Below, piece after piece: positions 11,609 through 24,130 of a stretch of 64,000 bases of DNA. The notes below the pieces were generated by a model that saw only the letters and a list, made by a program, of their open reading frames with translations, had not been told where the DNA came from and did not search any database. The DNA comes from Siphonodentalium dalli. Taxonomy: Eukaryota > Mollusca > Scaphopoda > Gadilida > Siphonodentaliidae. Where the stretch lies: NCBI GenBank assembly GCA_032622095.1, contig CP136062.1, positions 139,022,351 through 139,086,350 on the forward strand, in the 5' to 3' direction. Made by a program: the position numbers and the translations under genes. The number at the start of each line of letters is the position of its first letter. Position 1 is the stretch's first letter.

Positions 11609-13181
11609 TTTTCACAGTGTATCTAACGCGTACAATAAATATTCATCGTACGAAAATGAAAACTACTTGCATTCATCACCATTCGTATCACACATGCATA
11701 GCGAAAATTCTCAAAATCATCTGCAAGTAATACGTCTAAAACGATAAGAAACGTTATTTCGGGCGATGAAAGGATTGACTCTTTATAGAAGGCGATCATT
11801 GGAATTTTTGAAAATCTAACAAAAAATCAATACGTTAAACTTCCTATTTTGAAAATCGATATCCGGTCATCAAAACCTCCTATTAATATGTCCATGGATT
11901 TGATGTAATTATTTTGCTGGCAAAGAGCACGTAAAAAATGTGGTTATATGGTGTCAAATCGGACAGGGCATCTTTAAATTGTGACTGTGTGTAGGAGTAT
12001 CATGTAATAACTTTTTGCCCCACAAACACATTCCGGAGGACTAATAAAATCAGCATATTCTTCTGTCCGTCGGATCATTAATTTGATGATATTAATCAGA
12101 ATTCAATGGGATCTTTGTATGTATAGTTGATATTTGAGAGTGCGTAGGTCAAGTTCGAATTTGGTCATGAGGTCATGATTTTTCACGAGGTTGTGCCACT
12201 TTTAGACTTAGGTTTTCTTTCTTTCTTTTTTTGGATACCTTGAGGTATATGCAACAACAGTTATTTATATTTAATATGTGCATGGATCACATTTGAGAAG
12301 ATATGTTGGTCATAGTTCGATGATTTTTTTTACGTTATGCCCTTTTTCGACTTAGAAAGCACAAGAAGTGGTTTGTCCGGATTATAACTTGAGCAATATT
12401 TTACTTCTTCGTTCCTAAAGAAAATGCCAATACCCCAAAAGCCAACTTTTTCGGGGGGGGGGGGGGGGGACGTGAGGTCAGCAACTATTTATTTTAATTT
12501 TTTAAGTTTCATTCGTAACACGGTCCTACCGAGTGCTTTTCAACTTATTGGCTAATTCATGAAGCTTTGGAATATTTGAAGATATTCAAACATTGATTGC
12601 CTTTTGCAGCAAGCAAGTGTCAATTGGTCGCATATTTCTCAGCAACCTATATTTCCATCTGAAATATAAGCGTACACTCCTGTTTGAAATATTGTCCACG
12701 ACCGACGTCAGACCGTATCGATTTAGATATTCCGTGAATTCTGAAGGACAAATATAATGAGATAGAATATAGGGTATAGTACACATATATCCTGAAGGGA
12801 ACTCAAGCGCCAATTTCACTCCAGTTCCGAAGAATAATGTTCTATTATAATGGTGTCGTATGACATGTATGTAGTTATTTTGCGTACTAGACCTATAGTG
12901 TAAATGTTCCAAGTTCCCGAAGCCAAATTTCTTCCATCACAATATTCTTACACGACGTCGTATTACGCCTGTTGTCAACTGTCTGTATTGGAGAAATGTT
13001 ATTCTTCCACCTTGTCTTTTGAGATATTAGGCGACGGTTGGTATAGGGTTAAAATATCGAATACACCACGTCCTGTCCGTTTAGGACCGGGTGCACTAGA
13101 TAGGTCCACCATCCCACTGCGAATGTAAGAGTCTAATAATGTGGGACCATGGTTGTATTGGAATCATGTCGGTACATATCC
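11609..13181. other. Unannotated stretch with a G17 tract
   Basis: A run of 17 G lies at 12453-12469. A 108-codon frame (12586-12912, minus) shows no known domain. Nothing else is supported. Confidence 0.5.
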
Positions 13182-14329
13182 GTTGACGCCTCACACGATC
13201 AGGGACGTGGCTAGAGGGTCTCTGTTGGGGGTGTCCACCTTGGGAAATTCCAACTGCCCCCCCCTCTTGAATCAGAATTCAGACCAATCACAATTTTTGT
13301 ATAATTCCATTTGCACCCCCCCCCCTGCACCTCGGTCCTCAGGCCTAATATCCTTTATATTCATAAACCATGCATGCATGGTTCTATATTCCCGTGAGAA
13401 CATTCAGATATTTTAACCTCAACTGAAGCTTTATATATATTATATAGTTTATTTAATTCAGGCTCAAATGGCCCATATGATAGAGATATCAATTATATGT
13501 AATACAGAATTTCTTTCCAATGTTTGAAAAGATAAGATTCATAAAATAAATCGGAATATTTCCAACCTCATACTCCCCCTCAGGTTGGGAATTTCTCCAA
13601 CTGATGACCATTACAGTCCACAAGTTTAACCAAATGTAGTCAAATATTGTTTTGTTAAACTAATTAGCACTTTTGTATCGGCCATGGGGGAAGACACACG
13701 GGGCCGACCATGGTTCGGCCCGGTGTGCGAAAATTTTGAAATCTGAACAAGAAAATCGCAAAATCCTAGCATCTAGACTAACCTCAAGCCTTTCTAGAGT
13801 TGGAAATTTCAAACCTGACACCCCCACTTAGGTTGGAAAATTTCCAACTGATGACAATTCCAATGACAATGTTGACCAAATGTATGACAATATTGTTTTC
13901 TTAAATTAACTAGCAGTTTTTGACTGGACACGGGGGAGGGACCAGGACACAAGCTTTCCAAGTGTTGGAAATTTCCAACCTGTCACCCCCCCTAAGGTTG
14001 GAAAATTTCCAACTGATGACCATTTCAGTCCAAACTTTTGACAAAAAATAGGAAACTATGCAAATATTGGTCCAAAAACAATTAATTCCCCCCAATAAAT
14101 TGTTTGAAAATGAAACTACAAGAACATTTTCAACCTATTGTAAGTGTGAAATTTCCAACTAATGTGTTGGCAGGTATGAAATTTCCAACTGTTGAATATT
14201 TGGACCAAAGTTGGGGTGAGACACAATCCCCCAACCCCCCCCCCCCCCCTGTCGCCACGTCTCTGCACACGATACGCGACTGTCATAGTATACTATGACA
14301 GTCGCGTAGCGTGTGAGGCGTCAACGGAT
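13182..14329. repeat. Palindrome of about 78 bp, split by a hAT element
   Basis: Centred between 14290 and 14291. The inner 25 bp on each side (14266-14290 and 14291-14315) match with one mismatch and no spacer. The right arm continues through GTGTGAGGCGTCAACGGAT to 14329; the missing outer part of the left arm, ATCCGTTGACGCCTCACAC, lies at about 13179-13197, on the far side of the hAT insertion. Before that insertion the arms were about 39 bp each. Confidence 0.85.
13200..14265. mobile_element. Non-autonomous hAT element (1,066 bp), 8-bp target duplication
   Basis: Left end CAGGGACGTGGC and right end GCCACGTCTCTG are inverted repeats with one mismatch. Both ends are flanked by CACACGAT (13192-13199 and 14266-14273), the 8-bp duplication expected of hAT transposition. 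The interior is non-coding and carries three copies of a module built on GTTGGAAATTTCCAAC (about 13551, 13799, 13964), plus a C15 tract near the right end. A diverged inverted fragment of the same family lies at 40717-40995. Confidence 0.9.
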
Positions 14330-14471
14330 GACCTGCGGATAAGGATTAGCTCATGGTCGACTTTGGTCATACGTGTGGTTGAGCTGATCAGGCTCACTCA
14401 ATTAATCGGCTCGTCGTACATCTGTGGTGTTTCAGGGTATATTACTGTTACATTTTTCCCCTGTCGGTTAC

Positions 14472-15438
14472 CAGGGGCGGCGGATCCGGGGGGCAATGAT
14501 GGGTACCCCAATTATGGGTACATAATCTTCCAATACTAAATTCATTGGAGAAACTAATTTTTGATTCCCAAGAAAACATTAAGTAGACAAATGTATTTAA
14601 TCTTATCAGTTATGCCACTATGGCTATGGCCAGCAAGATAGATAGTTAATCCCTCGGTCAGTATTGACACTGTGTCTGAGTAATTGCCCTCTGGGAATTT
14701 AACTACAGACTTTGAGTTCTTTGTAGAGCTCAGGTCTTCTGGGGGCACCATCATAGCCATGTCTTGGAAGCAGCAACTTGTCTAATTAAAATCACATTCA
14801 ATAAAAGTGTCTTTAATAAAAGTGCAAACCTGGGGCTTGGCAGGTATACAATCTCATGCCAATGTGGTCAAACTCCTGACATGAGATCACTTGCTATATA
14901 CACTATCAGTTGATGCTGAGTATTCATTGGAATAACTTGACTATGATTTTTATCAACTCAGCTAATTCGTTATTACCGAGAAATAAGAAGAGTTAGAATA
15001 ATTATTATCTACACAAAGTTTGTTGTGTACATGCAAGTGTCTGTGTACATATATATTATAGTGTTATTTAATATTCCAATTCACTTGTGATTATTGTTTC
15101 TTCGATATCAACGTGTGCCGTATGTGGAGTGAATTGGATTATACAGTATAGTGTATACTAATTTCATCATAACATTTATGACAAAGGATGCAGGTTTTAG
15201 AAGTTGTATCAACGTCATCGGTCATCTTTCACACATTGGCTGCAAAAATAAGTGAGTAGTAGAGTAGCATCATTTAAACTCTTTTTTATTTTCTTCCTTC
15301 ATAATGGTAACCACGAATAACATCATACTAAACAATCTTTGCACTGGCACACATTGGAACAGTTTTCAATTCATACATGTAGTATATATTTTTTAAATGG
15401 TGCCCCCCCCTACTTTTTTGTAGCTTCCGCCGCCCCTG
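14472..15438. mobile_element. hAT-like non-autonomous element (967 bp), 5-bp target duplication
   Basis: A perfect 13-bp terminal inverted repeat, CAGGGGCGGCGGA, opens at 14472 and closes at 15438. GTTAC is duplicated on both sides (14467-14471 and 15439-15443). The CAGGGGCGG tip is typical of hAT. A 5-bp duplication, rather than 8, suits the hAT5-type group. Joining the flanks restores continuity with the LINE copy at 38.5 kb (TATGTTCCAGT versus TATGAACCAGT). No transposase frame is present. Confidence 0.88.
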
Positions 15439-15582
15439 GTTACTATGTTCCAGTTTTTGTGCCGTCCATAATTCGAAGGGTTGTCCGAGGCGGATATATA
15501 TATATATATAAAGTGTAGTTGTCGAAAAAAAATTGCAATATGGCAATGCAATCGCAAAGCACCGTACTGAACTTGGTAATGA

Positions 15583-15895
15583 TTGACAAAGTTTAAACTA
15601 TCACGAGGTATGTCCAGAGACTTTGGTTCGTATCTTCGATCCCGGTGTCAAACGATCTATATGTGTGTTGTGGACAAAATACTTGAATGTATTGCTGGAA
15701 AATTTAAATCTTTGAAGCCAATCAGAACTGGGGACATAAACAGCTATCTTCTGATTGAATGTTCAAAGATATTTCAAGCTTGTTGATGCACACACATCGT
15801 TGTTGTTTACTCCTCCCATATACCTTGAATAGCAGATGGAATGCCGAGAAACCGCGCTATATGGCGGATTCGGCTAAGCCGGAGATATTGATTTA
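15583..15895 (+). pseudogene. Gag-like ORF1 fragment of a LINE
   Basis: The frame at 15583-15786 reads VVDKILECIAGKFKSLKPIRTG and then LLIECSK. This is the N-terminal part of the nucleic-acid-binding ORF1 protein of Jockey/CR1-type LINEs (pattern ...IxKxIxGxxKSVxxLRSGxLLIE...). It aligns with the longer copy at 38685. A stop after FQAC ends it at about 67 codons; nucleotide similarity to the second copy continues to about 15895. A decayed relic. Confidence 0.75.
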
Positions 15896-16209
15896 ATTAA
15901 CCCCACAGGATGAGACAGGTGTGCATAGAATGTAAAAACTAATTAGTGATAAAACATTGCTATTTAGCAGCTATATTTTGACCTTCAATCGATCTCAACG
16001 CCCTCCGACGTTGAAGGTTGGATACATGATGCTACAGCAGACTACAGTTGTGCTGCCGCGTTGTTGTTTTAAATGCAAAACATGACCATTGCCGATAAAA
16101 TTGCAAGAGGACGGATATTATAGTAACAAAAACAAGAGTTATTAACAAAGACAATAATATAGAACAACTGAACATGAACTTGGAAAAGAGCAGTTATAAG
16201 TAATGGTTT
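15896..16209. other. Unannotated sequence
   Basis: No supported feature. Confidence 0.5.
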
Positions 16210-16288
16210 GAGCACAAGAATTGTTCTTTACCAGAATCAATCGAGTCGGAGACGAGATTTATTCTGGCAAAGAACAATTCGCGTGCTC
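16210..16288. repeat. Compact foldback repeat, about 38-bp arms
   Basis: GAGCACAAGAATTGTTCTTT at the left pairs with AAAGAACAATTCGCGTGCTC at the right. Pairing continues through CCAGAAT/ATTCTGG almost to the centre, so there is little loop. Open frames on both strands are by-products. Confidence 0.8.
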
Positions 16289-18810
16289 TGACCGACTTAG
16301 AGCACAATTGATCACACATAATGCAATAAACTGGAAATGTGCGTGCGCTGACCGCGATTGGACACAATGGCCGGTTAGTCACGCCCAAAAACGTGATTAA
16401 CATGAACTGAATGTGAATAGATATGTCCGAAACAACACGGACTGTTCCCACTTTGAAGCCCCCGTGCGATTTGTTTGTTATGAGTTGGAGTGCGGGTGCC
16501 TAACAATGGGATAATCATTGAACTATTCCTTCGCCAGCCTTGGGAATTGGTGTACTTTACCAAAAATCAGGGAACGATTGCAACAATGGGATTGTGCTCT
16601 AATTCAAATTAAACTCTCGAACAAGCAACGCGTCACTGGGTCTAAAGGAAACATTTTGGTTTTCCATTACTTCTACGAAGCATTACGGCAGTATCAGCCA
16701 ATCACAACATTTAACGACAAAACGAGTAAACCAATCATGTGAGTGTCGGAATTCCCATACAGCAACGGTCGATTCGCCACATAGCTAAACATAGCGCAGT
16801 AAATGTTCTGTCACATTGATAATTTCACAATGTTCACAAAATTAGATATTACGATAACTAATCAACACTAGAAGCGTATGTGTGAGTCCAGAATTTACCA
16901 ATAATATCTACCAGGGAGAATAAAATTATGTGTGAGCTGTGACGTCATAGTGCATAAGCTATTTATAGCGGCGACAATACGAATTGAAGTGAAATCCGTT
17001 AGGCTATGTAACGCGTTGTTTATTCTCGAGTATAATGTTAATTAGAACTTGGAAAAGAGCATTATAAATAATCAATAAAGTCATCACCCGTAAATTTCAA
17101 AGATTAGGATATGGCGTCATGCTTGCTGCCAAATCCCATTCTCTGATGTAATTGTCTTTGGGTTATTTTACACAATTTGTTCATTCCTGTACACGATTTA
17201 GAGAAAATAAGTCAGTGTGTCACTCACAACGAAAGTGATAGAAACCAACATATCTTCGTGCAAAAATAGGTTCATATTGGACATAAACATTCACATAGGT
17301 TTTGCTCCAGTTCCAGAACTCGTATCACAGGGAATGGAAATGCCAGAAGTATCTGCTCGAGTAGGGAACTTCAAAACAATTCCAAGTATGAGTCCCAGAA
17401 AGAGATAGGTAAATACCTGTATATGGAAGGATCAAAACATTATATGTGGTTTGAAGATCCTGTGGGTGAGAGATAACATTCATCGTCATCCGTCCGACTG
17501 TTAACATGATATTGTAAAGGTTCACACCAGATTCATTAAGTATTTTACAAGTATTCTATCAATGTTAGTCATATATTAGAAGCTACTTGGAGTATTTCAA
17601 TATCACACACGATTAGATAGCGAACCAAACTTTATCGAGGTTTATGATTACATAGCGATTGATATCCAATGGGAGTAACACTTGCCAATCGAGTTTAGAA
17701 TTATATGTCGAAATGAGTAAAATCGGAAGGGTGGTAACTCTATAAAGAATGTGCTTTGACAAAATAACGGAGATTTGTCTGAAAGAATTTACAATACCAC
17801 AATCGTTCAACTTTGGTATGACATAATTTAAATTCTGCTATTGGATAGGTGGGTGCGTTATTTCGTTAATCTTATCTTTTTATCCCAACCTCGTGTGGCG
17901 CGTGTTACTACGATTGGATAGCAATAGCTATGTAATCGTGAACCCCGATCTTTCGCTATCCAATTGTATGCATATTAGCTGATTATTCATGAGGACTATT
18001 TACTTCACGTGTATTTTTTATAATTCGGACATTCGATCGGATGGTTATATGTTTGCACATTAGTCGGTTCTTACATACATATTCCTGAAGCCAATTTGAT
18101 AAAGCTTATTTCGGCCAATTTGGCCGGTTACTTCATGTGAGTTTTTCATCTGACGTGTGTGTCGGAATAATGATGTGGAGGATTTATGTAAATGTTAGCC
18201 CAAACTACATTTCCAAGTAACGATGGTTTTGTTGTTTATTTTGAGGAATAATACCGCGTCAGATGAATTCAGCCCAAATATGTTAACAGTTGTCGTGTAA
18301 AACATTCGGCAGTAAGTTAGCGTTATTTAGTATTTGTGGATGTCCTTTAACATGGGGAAAATAGACTACTGCGCTTGAACGAGCATGTGAATTGTCGTTT
18401 TTAATGTATAGCAACTTTATAATCAATAACAGAGGCATTCTCTGTCAAATAAGGTCGCTCTATTTACGATACCAATTGGGAAACTTTGTGAATTAAATTA
18501 CGCGTAAACTTAACCTGCTGCAAATAGAAAAGGTGTCGGAATCGGCGTACTCGCCTCAGGGCTAACTCGCCCCAATCGGCGAGTGCCAACTCGGAATAAA
18601 AGGCCAACTCGGAATAAAAGATGCATACGGGGTGTTATATGGCGTTTGCTCCGTTGTTTCTCAATGAATATTATTGAAATTTGGTGTATATGTCCGGGCT
18701 GGGACATGGAATACAACAACGTTTGAATTGTTTTTAAATTTACAAATTTGTTGATTTTATTCATTTTGTTTTCGTTCTGAAACACACTATAAAGTGTATA
18801 TAATATAATA
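16289..18810. other. Unannotated 2.5-kb stretch
   Basis: GAACTTGGAAAAGAGCA near 16176 recurs near 17046, a weak direct repeat. No gene is supported; all open frames are under 105 codons and unrecognised. Confidence 0.5.
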
Positions 18811-19108
18811 ACGAACACGAGACATACATAATTTATAAACTGTTAACAAAAGATATCAAATTCAATACATGACAAAGATGACTCAGTGGAGTTTATAAAG
18901 TGAACATAAAAACATTGAGGTAAGAATCTTTTTAAGGAATGCAACTTTATTTAATGATAATAAACACATAAATTAAAATAACAAACATGAGACATACATG
19001 ATTTATAAACTGTTAACAAAAGATATCAAACTAAATACATGACAAAGATGACTCAGTGAAGTTTATAAAGTGAACATAAAAATATTAAGGTAAAAATCTT
19101 TTTAAGCA
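18811..19108. repeat. 170-bp tandem duplication
   Basis: GAGACATACATRATTTATAA begins both units (18819 and 18989). About 120 bp is nearly identical, including AACTGTTAACAAAAGATATC and GACAAAGATGACTCAGTG. The duplication looks recent relative to most repeats here. Confidence 0.9.
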
Positions 19109-19137
19109 TTACTAAACCGTTTAGCACAGTCCACTTC

Positions 19138-20475
19138 ACTCATCCGATCATCACTAAACTTCATATTTATCTTGATATTGATCTATCAGATGAGAGCTAT
19201 CAAATATTTTTTTTATTTTATAGGAAAAAATGGTCGCCAGCGGCCATATTGCATTTACGTTATATGTTATCGCGTCATGTCGATATCTAGTATTAGTTAG
19301 AAAATTCACCTTTCCAGATTAATAATTGCTCCATTGACTGTAACAGATGGAATTATTCCCCTCTTCGGATAGAGTGTCACTGAAACTTTATTTTGTCAGA
19401 CTGTCTGTATAGTCACTGATTATATATGGCAATAATCTGTAATAAGATGTAGCATTATTTTATTTTATATTTACATGCAGTGCTGTTTTTATACAACAAT
19501 TATAATCCCCCCTAGATCATCATGTGATCGACCATACATCGCGTGAGGACCTGGTTGAATTAAGGGGGGTTTTATGGATAACTTCTGTCCTCAAGCTAGA
19601 TTATACTTATGACATTTAATGGCATGTTCTAACGTGGAGGGTTAGATATGCTTGAGACACCACCACTCTTCAATTCACACCAAGTTATCAGCTGTCATAT
19701 TCGGATATTAGAACCCATAGCCATGATATATGGTTTATTTTGTGTATACTAGTAATATTGTTATTTTCAGTACCTTTATATACCAGTACTGTGTATAACA
19801 ATGCATATAAATGAATCCATGTATACATGTATATTGATTCAACGGATTCAGTGGTTTTGTCCATAAGTCTATCAAATATGCGGGGAAAACATGGCCACAA
19901 GCAGTACACCCTGTTAAATTTCGAATTTGAATCAATTGGCGCACCCTGCAGCCAGCTTTTATTGGAGAACTTTTTCTCACGTGGATAGTTTGGGTCACCG
20001 CTAGATGTGAGCCATGTTTTGTTCTCAAGCTGTCCTTGTGAAGACATCACTGCCAGCGGTGATCTGGAATTTTACTATTTTTATGGCTAAATAATTTGGT
20101 TGATCCTACAGACGACACCCCTTGTCCGATCGTCACCAGATTCCACAACGATCTTCTGGATAACCAGGGTGAGAGTAATCTAATTTTCCCGAATTTCGTT
20201 AAAAAACATTACCACAGGCAGCAATTTGGTATCTTACTGTTTGATCCTCTTTTGCGTGACTGAATTGTTTAGCAACTGTACAGTCATATCCCTCATCTGA
20301 TAGTCACCACACTTTATATTGATCTTCGGGCTGACAACTAGATGGGAGCTATCGAATGCTTTGAATTTTTTTGGAAAACATTGTCGCCAGCAGTCATCTT
20401 CTATTTTGGTTTTTATATACATGTATATCTCTTCATTCGGATAGTCAGTATTACGTAGGTACTTCAACTTTCCGC
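19138..20475. repeat. Diverged repeat modules (CATCTGATAGTCACC family)
   Basis: About 180 bp near 19140-19320 resembles 20294-20475. Shared words include GAGAGCTATC/GGGAGCTATC, GTCGCCAGC and a GATATCTAGTATTA/GATAGTCAGTATTA block. A weaker related piece lies near 20110-20160. No coding capacity is visible. Confidence 0.5.
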
Positions 20476-20655
20476 ATTCCTGTCATCATTTGAAATATAA
20501 AAATTTACCTGATACCATGCACCCTTCAAAATTTGTTTCGTCGTATCTATTTTAATGACCCGTATGGTAATATTGATACAGATATATTTGTCAAACATTT
20601 CTTTGTACAATATACAGGTATTTAGTTTGTAACTAAATCTAGAAATATATAATAG

Positions 20656-21240
20656 TAGCTGGTGGACCCTACTTCGTCCGGGATGTTCCCCTCTGATTTT
20701 CGGAGAATTGCGCGATTTAACCTTGAATTGACCATTTTAAAGGTGAACGTCATGTCGGGTCACGATTTGACCCGTCCAAAACACTCCCCGGACAAAAGTC
20801 ACGACAAAAATACCCGTCGAAATCCGCCCGGCTTTACCCGATTTTACCTTGAATTGACAATTTTGAATGTCAAGATCAGGTCAGGGTCATAATTTGACCC
20901 ACCCGAAACACTCCTGGGACAAAAGTAACAGTAGGTATTATATTTCGTTGAAATACTTCCGTTTTACCAGATTTGACCTTGAATTGATCTTTTTGAATGT
21001 CAAAGTCAGGTCGGGATCAAGATTTGACCCGTCCAAATAGTCCAGAAACATGCCTACATCAGCACGTTCGAGAACATGGTCCCACGTGAAATTGGACCCG
21101 TCCATATTGCTCCCGGGATCGAAGTAGTCCTACACACAATTTTTTAGTCGGATCGGTCAAGGTCCAGAAACATGCCTATGAGCGAGGTCAAGTTGACACG
21201 TTAAATACCAAATCCGAGTCGGATCAGTCGAGCAGTGTTA
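20656..21240. repeat. 128-bp-module dispersed repeat, copy 1
   Basis: Opens with TAGCTGGTGGACCC-ACTTCGTCCGGG, as does the copy at 58939. Modules of roughly 128 bp then repeat the words CACGATTTGACCCGTCC, AAACACTCC-GGACAAAAGT, TTCGTYGAAAT and GATTTGACCTTGAATTGA. Modules decay towards 21240. Confidence 0.85.
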
Positions 21241-21435
21241 GAGTCTATAACACATACACACATGCATTCATGCATACACACATACATACAGACAGGTGTT
21301 CCAAAATGTATAATCGATAGCTACAACAATTCTATGGTAGATAGTTCACGGCCGACCTGATGCATGCATCTTAGTTTTCTTGTATATCATCGTGTCTGCT
21401 TTTAGTTATACACAGTTGAACCGTTAATCGGGGTA

Positions 21436-21455
21436 GATAAGATAAGATAAGATAA
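21436..21455 (-). repeat. (GATAA)4, possible LINE 3' tail
   Basis: Four perfect GATAA units followed by ATTTATTGACAGATA. On the minus strand this reads as an AATAAAT-type end with a short pentamer tail, as seen on many CR1-like LINEs. No coding part was recognised beside it. Confidence 0.4.
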
Positions 21456-22544
21456 ATTTATTGACAGATACGCCCACTCGAGACCGATGTCAAAACAGTT
21501 ACGTAAATAAAATGTGATTATAAGTATATTAAAGTCATTAGCTTCACTCCCGGTGGGTATATATTTCATGTCAGACAGAACTGTATCCGATATACCATAA
21601 GAAAGGTCATAAAAAACTAGAAATAAAACCCCAAGGTTGCATATTATTGATGCGGTATTCGCCCCGTATTAAATTGTTGAAAACTGCGGTCAGAGTAAGA
21701 AATCTTCTCAGATACAACCACATTTTCGGCGCGAATCATCGCGTGGAGGTCATGGAATTATATTCGGAAGAAATCGGAACCGCCCGTAAAACGACGATCG
21801 GCTGGCACGCACGGTTAAGAGAACAGCCAAAACAATAGCCGACATGTCGATAACCGAAAGTAGATTCAACAAAACACAAACTAGATAATGTGATTATGTC
21901 TTGATTTTTGCATCGATATCTCATGTTTTCTAATTGAAATGTCGAGAATTAATTGGCAACTAACAAAGTGTACACACTGTGTATATGTTATATATGGATT
22001 GTTTGCAAATTTAGGCGTGAATGGGTATTCACAGCATGCAAAATACGATTGGCACACCTCCGAACCGATCAGCTGATCCAGGTCGTCATGCTTCTCATCG
22101 ATTGAAAATAAACAAATCGGGGAATTCCTGCCCTTCTTATCAAACGTCAACACATTTGGTCGAATTTAAGATGAAGTTATCTGCAATGGCATTATTGACT
22201 TATGTAAATGGAAATTATTAGCAATATTTCAAACGCAGAGAGTGCATGAACCACCGATCGATCTATAAATTATAATAGCCCAATCGGGCTGAACTAGATC
22301 GATTGGTCTTCCTGGCATAGTGGTTGCTGCTGTAAGAGAGGGAACTCTAAATTTCTTAAATATTAAAATTTTGTTTGTTTTCAGATTTGTACAAGTTTAT
22401 AATGAATATTACTAGTAAAAAAATATACCATTGTCTTTCATTAGTTTCAAAATAAATGAGAATTTTTTTTAATTGGTAGAAACAGCTGGTCGAAAGAACA
22501 ATTTAGAGTACTCCCCTTATCCCAGATTCACTTTATAGTAGCTA
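21456..22544. other. Unannotated sequence
   Basis: A 63-codon frame (21647-21838, plus) is basic and GC-richer than its surroundings but matches nothing I recognise. Nothing else is supported. Confidence 0.5.
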
Positions 22545-22644
22545 ATTACACTTAAGCATAAATTATTTATGCTTAAGCATAATTAACTTACGATCAGCGT
22601 AATACATTTGAATTACGCTTGAGTGTAATTGGGTTCATCAGCTA

Positions 22645-23012
22645 TCTCACCTCTATGGGAGGAAGCCAAATTAACATTTAATAAATAATTGAGCTAAAGC
22701 CCCCCCCCCCCAAATCAAGGAATCTCTAATTACACTTAAGTGCAATAAGAATATTTCTTATCGCGCTTAAGTGCAATAAGAAGATTCCTTATTGCGCTTA
22801 GAGATTCCTTATTTCGCTTAAGTGCAATACGATATTCCTTTTTGTGCTTAAGTGCAATAAGATATTCCTTATTGTGCTAAGCGCAATTAGATATTTCCTT
22901 ATTGAACTTAATCGCAATTATATCTTCCCTTATTATATCGCTTAAGCTCAATTATATCGCTTAAGCTCTATTATTTATTAAATGTTAATTTGGCTCCCCA
23001 TATACCTCATGT
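22645..23012. repeat. Inverted repeat in the palindrome domain (outer pair a)
   Basis: Left arm 22645-22695 (with GCCAAATTAACATTTAATAA) is answered by 22962-23012. The arms enclose a block of CTTAAG words and a C10 tract. Confidence 0.85.
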
Positions 23013-23178
23013 ATATTGGTATAACCTGATGTAGGTTACTGGCATTAGTAATGCGGTTGCATCCATTTCAGCTTGAGGGGAGTTCAATGAGAGTGTATAT
23101 GAATTACGTTTAAGCGTACTTCATTTACGCTTAAGCGCGGAACTCATTTACACATAAGCATAATTAATATGAATAATG

Positions 23179-24130
23179 CTTAAGCAAATACCTAACTCCA
23201 ACTGATTTCCTCTGTTTGAATAATTGAGTCCATCTCATAGTATATGGGGGAGTCTAAACCGATGTTTGATTGATGTCTTATTGCCAGAGTAAATTTGAGT
23301 TTAGAGGAAATCGCATGGGAGACAGCCTTTTCAAATATATTATTTATTAGTGTAAATCATTTGCGCTCAAGCGCAAAAAATATGTGTCTAATAATATATT
23401 TGCGCTTTAGCATAAAATTGCCATAAATGTGATCTATTATATGGGAGGCCCTTTTCACATTTATTATTTATTTACGCTTAAGCGCAAATAACCTCTATCA
23501 TTTGCAATTAAGCAAATAGATCATATTTGCGCTTAAGCGCAAATCATTTGCACTTAAGCGCAAATAAAAATCAATATGCAATGATCCCCCCTGAATTAAT
23601 TTTACATGGCACAGGCCTAAACACATCACTAAAATTGATATAGCCCCACCATATGAGGGAAACAATCCCCCAGAAACCCCAAGATCTGTTTTATGACCAT
23701 GGAAATGATATAGATCTGTGTAGGATATGTCTCTTTTATAAAATATACTATATCTCTGGGATGGCGACACAAATTCTTGGGGACAGGGATGCTGATATTA
23801 TGAAAATAGGGGTTTTTCCCCAACTTCAAGTCAATGAGTACACCATATGAGGGAAGCAAACCCCAGTAACCCCTAATTCCCTATTTATGGCCATGGAAAT
23901 GGTATATATCTGTGCAGGAGATAATAAAATATACATGAGCTCTGGGAGTGAGGCACCAAATCTTGGGACACCAGGGACAGAGATGCTGATATGCATATGG
24001 AAATATGTTTTTTCTTCAACTTCGAGTCTGTATGGGGCTATTACTATGGGCCCATGCTAATATAATATGAGATGGACTCAATCATTCACATCAGAGGGAT
24101 GTAATGGAGTGTTAGGTATTTGCGCTTAAG
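23179..24130. repeat. Inverted repeat in the palindrome domain (pair b)
   Basis: Left arm 23179-23242 (AAATACCTAAC...GAGTCCATCTCATA) is matched, inverted and with indels, by 24065-24130. Confidence 0.8.

Larger units (their letters stand above)
14316..15895 (+). mobile_element. LINE 5' region with ORF1 start, nested with a hAT-like element
   Basis: 14316-14471 and 15444-15895 line up with 38277-38900. Shared 5' words include GACCTGCGGATA, CTCATGGTC/CACATGGTC, TTCGAAGGGTTGTCCG/TTCGAAGGGTAGTCCG and TTGAATAGCAGA. Upstream is non-coding; downstream is a broken gag-like ORF1. The hAT-like element at 14472-15438 interrupts it precisely. The copy fades near 15895, so it is 3'-truncated. Confidence 0.75.

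Noticed and set aside
12586-12912. 108-codon minus-strand frame
   Set aside because: No recognisable motif, no neighbours, length achievable by chance.
21647-21838. 63-codon basic frame as a small gene
   Set aside because: No homology recognised, no promoter or neighbour; could be a decayed element.
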